From positions 1 to 20,266 of the forward strand of contig JAFUQW010000152.1 in the NCBI GenBank assembly GCA_017472115.1: DNA of 20,266 nt. The letters are read 5' to 3'. The stretch comes from Bacteroidales bacterium (lineage in GTDB: Bacteria > Bacteroidota > Bacteroidia > Bacteroidales > UBA932). The notes under the pieces are model-generated. The model saw only the letters and a list, made by a program, of their open reading frames with translations. It had not been told where the DNA came from and made no database searches. Positions 16,045 through 20,266 of this stretch are shown piece after piece (position 1 is the stretch's first letter; every line of letters starts with the position of its first letter). A program made the position numbers and the translations under genes.

Positions 16045-17091
16045 ATGAGTACTTTGCTGATGATATTTGCTGTCGCTGTCCTCGCGGTTTCATGCGAGGG
16101 CGGTGACAGTAATGTACAGGACTGGCCTTGGGATGATCCTGAGGTTGAGATTCCCGAGGAGCAGCCTGAAGATATTCCGGTGGAGGATGCCACGCTCGAC
16201 AAGTGGTCGGATGTGTCTTCCGGTTACGGTGATCTTCCGGACTACATTAAGGTCTATAAGTCTCCTGAAGCATTGGAAGGCAAGAAAGCAGTCGCTTATA
16301 TTGCACTTGCCGACATGAATTCAGCAGAATGGGATATATGGAGCATCAGGGATCCGGAGATGGACGGAACAGAAGATGGGTTCAAGACTCCTTCGACGGT
16401 GTATGCTGAGGAAAACTGGCCGATTATCATCAATGCCGGATTCTTCTATTCATCAGGCGGCCTGAATTATTCCTCCAGTCTTGCTGTCCGTGATTCGGAA
16501 GTACTTGCATACAACATCAATTATGCTTCCGAGGACTGGGTCAAGATGTATTATCCTACCAGGGCTGCCTTCATGGAGACAGCAGACGGTGATTTCGATG
16601 CATGCTGGACCTACAGGACATGGGACAATCACTATATGTATTCCGAGCCTGCTGCCAACACATGGGATGAAAAGCCAGCTTCGCAGCCATCCGCAGAATA
16701 TCCGGAAGGTGCCAAGGAATTTGCTGCCGTTACTGCCATGGGTGGAGGCCCTCTCCTTATCGACGGAGGTAAGTTCCGCGATACATTCGTAGAGGAACTT
16801 TTCAACGGTACCTCGGGTATCGGACCGGACAGCGATCAGCCTCGTACTGCCATAGGTGTCACTTCTGACGGAAAAATGGTTCTATTCGTGTGTGAAGGCC
16901 GTCAGATGACCGAGGGTGTGGCTGGCCTGACGACAGCTGATGTGGCGAATGTTCTTCTCGATCTCGGCTGTGTGGAGGCCATCAATCTCGATGGCGGCGG
17001 ATCAAGCTGCATGCTGGTTTGCGGCAAGGAGACAATCAAGGTTTCTGATGGCTCACAGAGGGCTGTGGCCAGCACTATAATGATAAGATAG
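16045..17091 (+). CDS. Phosphodiester glycosidase lipoprotein (NAGPA / DUF2233 domain)
   Basis: A 348-residue lipoprotein (lipobox LAVSC, Cys17) followed by an acidic/proline linker (about 20-50) and a NAGPA domain (PF09992, about 80-348). Motifs are N130-AGFF, GGGPLLIDGG (233-242), QPRTAIGVTSDGK (265-277), CEGRQ (283-287), N314-LDGGGSS and a final RAVASTIMI. The family includes the human uncovering enzyme, which removes GlcNAc from GlcNAc-1-phospho-6-mannose; bacterial members are predicted to cut sugar-1-phosphodiesters. It implies that the PUL substrate has a phosphate-linked sugar. Oddities: the signal peptide has no Lys/Arg before its hydrophobic core, and the start lies one codon after the stop of the upstream gene in the same frame, which leaves no room for an earlier start. 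Confidence 0.9.
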   Translation: MSTLLMIFAVAVLAVSCEGGDSNVQDWPWDDPEVEIPEEQPEDIPVEDATLDKWSDVSSGYGDLPDYIKVYKSPEALEGKKAVAYIALADMNSAEWDIWSIRDPEMDGTEDGFKTPSTVYAEENWPIIINAGFFYSSGGLNYSSSLAVRDSEVLAYNINYASEDWVKMYYPTRAAFMETADGDFDACWTYRTWDNHYMYSEPAANTWDEKPASQPSAEYPEGAKEFAAVTAMGGGPLLIDGGKFRDTFVEELFNGTSGIGPDSDQPRTAIGVTSDGKMVLFVCEGRQMTEGVAGLTTADVANVLLDLGCVEAINLDGGGSSCMLVCGKETIKVSDGSQRAVASTIMIR

Positions 17092-17093
17092 AT

Positions 17094-18515
17094 ATGGATC
17101 TGATTAAGAAATTATTTGTTTTTGCGGCTTTTGTGCTTTTAGTCTCATGCGATGAGGATCCTGTGAATCCGTGGAATCCGAATTGGGACGGGCCCGGTCA
17201 GGATACGACTCAGACCGAGAAGCCTGATACAACCGATACTCCTGTTCCTCCTCTCGATCCGGAAAAGAAGGAAGCCAAGGCACGTATGGTATGGATCGAC
17301 GCGGCGGCCAACTTCAAGGATTATGCAAATGACAAGGACAGGATCGCACAGGATATGGCCCGCATCAAGGAGACCGGCTTTACCGGAGTGATCGTCGATG
17401 TCAGGCCGACCAATTCAGGTGTTCTCTTCAATTCTTCGACAGAACCTGCCTTGAAGAGGGTTGATGCATGGGTTACAGGCGGTTATAAATGGCTTCAGCG
17501 CACTGCTTCGTTTGATTATCTTCAGGCTTTCATAGATGCCGGGGAAGAAGTCGGACTTGATGTGTTCGCGAGCATCAATACCATGATCGGCGGATGCCTG
17601 TGTCCTTACGGACTCGGTGAAGACGGCATCCTTTACAATGATCCTGACAAGAAGTCATGGGCTACTGTAATCAATACTGCTGACGGGCTTGTGAATTCCC
17701 TTTATCTGGAGGATTCAGGTGCCAGGTTCCTCAATCCTGCTAACGATGAGGTCGTGGAGTACCTTCTCCGTCTCCTTGCGGATCTTGCAGCATATGATAT
17801 AGACGGAATCATTCTTGACCGCTGCCGTTATGATGATTACGAGCTTCAGAGTGATTTCTCGGATGTGTCACGCAAGAAGTTCGAGGAATATATCGGTGAG
17901 GAAGTCAAGAACTGGCCTTCAGACATCTTTGCTCCCGGGGCTGAAGATATAGACAATCCGGCTACTACGATGCAGAGGAAGTGGATGGAGTTCCGTGCAA
18001 AGAACATTCATGATTTCATTGAAAAGGCTTCTGAAAAAGTGCATTCGGTCAATCCTGATATCCGCTTCGGTGCATATGTGGGTGCCTGGTATTCAAGCTA
18101 TTATTATTCCGGAGTAAATTGGGCAAGCCCGAATTACAATGCCCGCAATTCCTATACATGGGCATCTGAGGACTATAACAGGTACGGTTATGCCGATCAT
18201 TGTGACATAATGATCATCGGTGCATATGCATCCACCAAGTCTATTTATGGCAGCAGCGAGTGGACGATGGAGGGATTCTGCAAGAGGGCTCAGACTCTCT
18301 TTGCCGACGATGTTCCTTTCATTGGCGGTCCTGATATCGGAAACTCTTCCGGATTCCCGGACGGCGGTCAGGGTCATCTCATGCCTGATATAGTCGATGC
18401 CTGCATCAATGCCTCGACTGAAGGAATGTTCTTCTTCGATCTGTGCCATATCAAGATGTATGACTATTGGGATGATATCAAGAAGGCATTCGATCAATAT
18501 CTGGAAACACTTTAA
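17094..18515 (+). CDS. GHL10-like glycosidase lipoprotein (copy 2)
   Basis: A 473-residue lipoprotein (LLVSC, Cys19) with acidic residues right after the Cys (DED), as in Bacteroidota lipoprotein export signals for surface display, then a Pro/Thr/Asp-rich linker (about 22-60). The GHL10-like barrel follows: MVWIDAAANF (65-74), GVIVDVRP (98-105), DGIILDRCRYDD (237-248) with D242 and D247, AKNIHDFIEKA (302-312), GAYVGAWY (326-333), GVNWASP (340-346), and TEGMFFFDLCHIK near the end. It shares these blocks with the protein at 8137 but is clearly diverged from it. It starts 2 bases after the phosphodiester glycosidase gene, so the two are probably translationally coupled and may act on the same chain outside the cell. 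Confidence 0.83.
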   Translation: MDLIKKLFVFAAFVLLVSCDEDPVNPWNPNWDGPGQDTTQTEKPDTTDTPVPPLDPEKKEAKARMVWIDAAANFKDYANDKDRIAQDMARIKETGFTGVIVDVRPTNSGVLFNSSTEPALKRVDAWVTGGYKWLQRTASFDYLQAFIDAGEEVGLDVFASINTMIGGCLCPYGLGEDGILYNDPDKKSWATVINTADGLVNSLYLEDSGARFLNPANDEVVEYLLRLLADLAAYDIDGIILDRCRYDDYELQSDFSDVSRKKFEEYIGEEVKNWPSDIFAPGAEDIDNPATTMQRKWMEFRAKNIHDFIEKASEKVHSVNPDIRFGAYVGAWYSSYYYSGVNWASPNYNARNSYTWASEDYNRYGYADHCDIMIIGAYASTKSIYGSSEWTMEGFCKRAQTLFADDVPFIGGPDIGNSSGFPDGGQGHLMPDIVDACINASTEGMFFFDLCHIKMYDYWDDIKKAFDQYLETL

Positions 18516-18552
18516 AACTCATACTAATCATTTTTTACTAATTTTTTTAAAC
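18516..18552 (+). other. T-rich intra-operon spacer with repeated ACTAAT
   Basis: The 37-base gap holds two T-runs (TTTTTT and TTTTTTT), each preceded by ACTAAT or ACTAA. There is no hairpin and no TAnnTTTG box, so I do not call it a terminator or promoter. It may act as a translation-enhancing AU-rich leader for the next gene. Confidence 0.3.
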
Positions 18553-20103
18553 ATGAAAAAGATTGCTTTGTTTTTGATGGCAGCATTCGCTTTTGCTGCT
18601 TGTGAGGAAGAGTTCGTTCCTCATCTCGATTTCCCTCCAACAGAGGTGACAATCCCTACTGCAGGTACAGAGAACCTTGAAGAGCCTGTTACTGTCGCTT
18701 TCACAGCAAATGCAGCCTGGACTGCAGCTCTCACAGGTGAGGGTGTTGAAGAGTGGCTTTCAATCTCTCCAAAGGAGGGTCAGGCAGGTGATGCTGTAAT
18801 CACACTTGCAGCTCTTGCGAACACATCAAAAGAGAACCGCACTGCTACTCTTGAGATCACTGTTCAGGGCATGGAGCCTGCTCTCGTTACTGTAACTCAG
18901 CTTCAGAAGAATGCTATCGATGTTAACGCAAATGATGCTTACACAGTATCTTTCAAGGGTGGTTCTGTTGAGGTAGAAGTTGGTTACAATGTTGACTATA
19001 CTTATGATGTGGTTTATGAAAAGGATGTTGATCCTTGGCTTGCTGAGACAAAGGCTTATGCTACAGACAAACTCACCTTCACTGCATCTGAGCAGGTAGT
19101 CAACGCACCGAAAAGAACTGCTTCTCTCTATGTTTACAGTGAACTTGGAGTTGTAAAGGTCGTTACAATTACTCAGGAGGCTTGGAGCCCTGTACAGTGG
19201 TCTAACTCACTTACCGAGCTTGGTGCAGCTGCAGGACGCGTAGGTGTTGCCGCTGTAGGTGACAAGGTTTACTTCACAGCAAACGGTGAACTTTGGGCAG
19301 CTGACGCAGCTACCGGTGAGAACGCTCAGAAGGTTGCTCTTCCTGACGGATTCGTGGCTGGTGGTGTTCATGTTGACGATGCCGGCAACCTTATGGTTTC
19401 TGGTCCGGATGTAGCATATGCAAATGGTGGTCAGCTCCAGCTCTACAAGGTTGCCGCTGATGGTACTTACACTCTTCTTGTTGACTACAACGTAGCTAAT
19501 TTCTACTCGACTGAGATGGGTAACTTCCGTGTGAAGGGTGATATCACTAAGAATGCTCTCATTGCAGCTTATGTATGCGACGGTGGCGGACATGCTCTCC
19601 TTTGGGAGGTTAAGGATGGCGCAGTTTCAGCTCTTCCTTATATCGACCTCGGTGACGGTTCATGGGATGCATCAACTGGTGTTGTAGCTCCGGCTGGCGC
19701 TTCACTTGCTGACGGTCTCTTCGCGATCACTTATGGCGGTCCTTGGTCTTACAACCTCTACTACTATGATGGTGCCGAGTGGGCTATGACTTGGGAGTCA
19801 CCTGCAACCTGGATGGAGAACTTCAACTGCATCTCTACAACTGAGATTAACGGAGTCAAGTATCTTGCCCTCACAATGTCTTGCCACTTCGATTATGACT
19901 ACACTGATATCGTAGTTCTTGATGTAACTGATCCTAAGGCAGCTAAGGAGGTATTCAAGATCCAGATGAACTTCCACACTGTGAATGCAGCCGGTCTTAC
20001 ATACTCTGATATCTTCATCAAGGGTGAGGACGGCAAGCTCGCAGCTTATGTTGTAGATCCTTGGATGGATACTGTTGAGAAGTATCTCTTCCCGCTTCAG
20101 TAA
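18553..20103 (+). CDS. BACON-domain lipoprotein with C-terminal propeller-like domain, putative surface glycan-binding protein
   Basis: A 516-residue lipoprotein (FAAC, Cys17, followed by EEE, a surface-export-like signal). Two BACON-like beta-sandwiches are seen: about 30-118 (ANAAWTAAL, EEWLSISPKEG, NRTATLEITVQG, VTVTQ) and about 125-210 (DPWLAETKA, PKRTASLYVYS, VVTITQEA). Residues about 215-516 are a beta-propeller-like domain with DDAGNLMVSG, LLWEVKDG, YYYDGAEW and VLDVTDPKAAKEV, alignable with the C-terminus of the protein at 14350. There is no catalytic motif, so it probably binds glycan at the surface. The start at 18553 gives a textbook signal peptide; in-frame extension back to 18397 overlaps the previous gene and is rejected. 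Codons lean strongly to GCT/GCA, GTT and ACT/ACA compared with neighbours, consistent with very high expression. Confidence 0.78.
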   Translation: MKKIALFLMAAFAFAACEEEFVPHLDFPPTEVTIPTAGTENLEEPVTVAFTANAAWTAALTGEGVEEWLSISPKEGQAGDAVITLAALANTSKENRTATLEITVQGMEPALVTVTQLQKNAIDVNANDAYTVSFKGGSVEVEVGYNVDYTYDVVYEKDVDPWLAETKAYATDKLTFTASEQVVNAPKRTASLYVYSELGVVKVVTITQEAWSPVQWSNSLTELGAAAGRVGVAAVGDKVYFTANGELWAADAATGENAQKVALPDGFVAGGVHVDDAGNLMVSGPDVAYANGGQLQLYKVAADGTYTLLVDYNVANFYSTEMGNFRVKGDITKNALIAAYVCDGGGHALLWEVKDGAVSALPYIDLGDGSWDASTGVVAPAGASLADGLFAITYGGPWSYNLYYYDGAEWAMTWESPATWMENFNCISTTEINGVKYLALTMSCHFDYDYTDIVVLDVTDPKAAKEVFKIQMNFHTVNAAGLTYSDIFIKGEDGKLAAYVVDPWMDTVEKYLFPLQ

Positions 20104-20120
20104 TCATTAAAACCTAAACC

Positions 20121-20149
20121 ATGCAGCCGGGGCTGCTCTCCGGCTGCAT
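20121..20149 (+). other. Intra-operon hairpin between BACON gene and epimerase gene
   Basis: ATGCAGCCGG (20121-20130), a 9-base loop, and its exact complement CCGGCTGCAT (20140-20149). It is followed by TAACAATAAAAAATC, not a U-run, so a full intrinsic terminator is unlikely. It may stabilise the upstream mRNA 3' end or reduce read-through into the epimerase gene. Confidence 0.5.
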
Positions 20150-20170
20150 TAACAATAAAAAATCATTATC

Positions 20171-20266
20171 ATGGATTTCAAGAAACTGGCATCACAGTAC
20201 AAGAGTGAACTGTTTGATAGCTTCCTTCCTTTCTGTCTCGAAAAGTCCCAGGACAAGGAATTCGGC
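20171..20266 (+). CDS. N-acylglucosamine 2-epimerase (AGE) family protein, 5' end only
   Basis: The first 32 residues are visible: they start MDFKKLASQYKSELFDSFLP and end in FCLEKSQDKEFG at the window edge. The pattern (tyrosine/leucine-rich first helix, then PFWxKxSxDxExGG) is the typical N-terminus of AGE-family epimerases in Bacteroidales. There is no signal peptide, so it is cytoplasmic. The family interconverts GlcNAc and ManNAc, or in related branches mannose/glucose or cellobiose/glucosyl-mannose. It follows the BACON gene by 67 bases on the same strand, most likely in the same operon, and would process the imported sugar. The active-site histidines lie beyond the window, so specificity cannot be judged. 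Confidence 0.78.
   Translation, partial: MDFKKLASQYKSELFDSFLPFCLEKSQDKEFG

Noticed and set aside
18397..18552. N-terminal extension of the BACON gene from an in-frame ATG at 18397
   Set aside because: It overlaps 119 bases of the GHL10-like gene and would bury a textbook lipoprotein signal peptide starting at 18553.
4215..20266. Interpretation as a standard sialic acid utilization locus (porter, epimerase)
   Set aside because: No sialidase, NanA lyase or sialate esterase is seen in the window, and the NAGPA and GHL10-like enzymes do not fit; genes beyond the right edge could still change this.
1..20266. tRNA, rRNA, CRISPR array, insertion sequence, integrase or phage genes
   Set aside because: Scanned by eye on both strands; no cloverleaf, regularly spaced repeats, transposase or integrase motifs were found.

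Overview
The window looks like chromosome of a gut- or animal-associated member of Bacteroidales (Bacteroidota). The reasons are a SusC/SusD pair, many lipoproteins with short lipoboxes, a BACON-domain protein, a GSCFA-family protein, and promoter -7 boxes of the form TAnnTTTG in place of the E. coli-type -10. I cannot name the genus. No tRNA, rRNA, CRISPR array, insertion sequence or phage gene is visible, and no stretch longer than about 160 bases lacks a gene.

Left part (1-4200), apparently ordinary chromosome: the 5' end of a small membrane-protein gene (minus strand), a GSCFA-family SGNH-like protein (minus), then on the plus strand a putative outer-membrane beta-barrel protein whose stop overlaps the start of a UshA/CpdB-type 5'-nucleotidase lipoprotein. 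A perfect 18-bp inverted repeat at 4137-4176 closes this operon and also the minus-strand operon converging on it.

Main part (4215-20266, continuing beyond the edge), a polysaccharide/glycan utilization locus (PUL) with two arms diverging from an AT-rich 160-bp region at 7977-8136. Minus arm, in order of transcription: a Tat-type lipoprotein with a DUF4434 TIM-barrel domain, an MFS sugar porter, and a ROK-family repressor. Plus arm: a GHL10-like glycosidase lipoprotein, SusC, SusD, a DUF5018 lipoprotein with a C-terminal propeller-like domain, a NAGPA/DUF2233 phosphodiester glycosidase lipoprotein, a second GHL10-like lipoprotein, a BACON-BACON-propeller lipoprotein, and the start of an N-acylglucosamine 2-epimerase (AGE) gene. 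Plus-arm gaps are 2 to 67 bases, so it reads as one operon.

How it may work (inference): surface lipoproteins bind a glycan; the phosphodiester glycosidase and GHL10/DUF4434 barrels cut it; SusCD imports products; the MFS porter moves a released sugar into the cytoplasm; the epimerase enters it into GlcNAc/ManNAc-type metabolism; the ROK protein senses it and controls the divergent promoters. No classical CAZyme family, no HTCS and no sigma/anti-sigma pair is present in the window. The combination of an enzyme family known to cut GlcNAc-1-phosphodiesters, a family (GHL10) with a peptidoglycan-active member, and a GlcNAc/ManNAc-type epimerase suggests the target may be a phosphate-linked amino-sugar glycan, for example the ManNAc-GlcNAc-1-P linkage unit joining wall teichoic acid to peptidoglycan, a glycosyl-1-phosphate capsule, or a GlcNAc-P-mannose glycan. 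This is a hypothesis, not shown by sequence alone.
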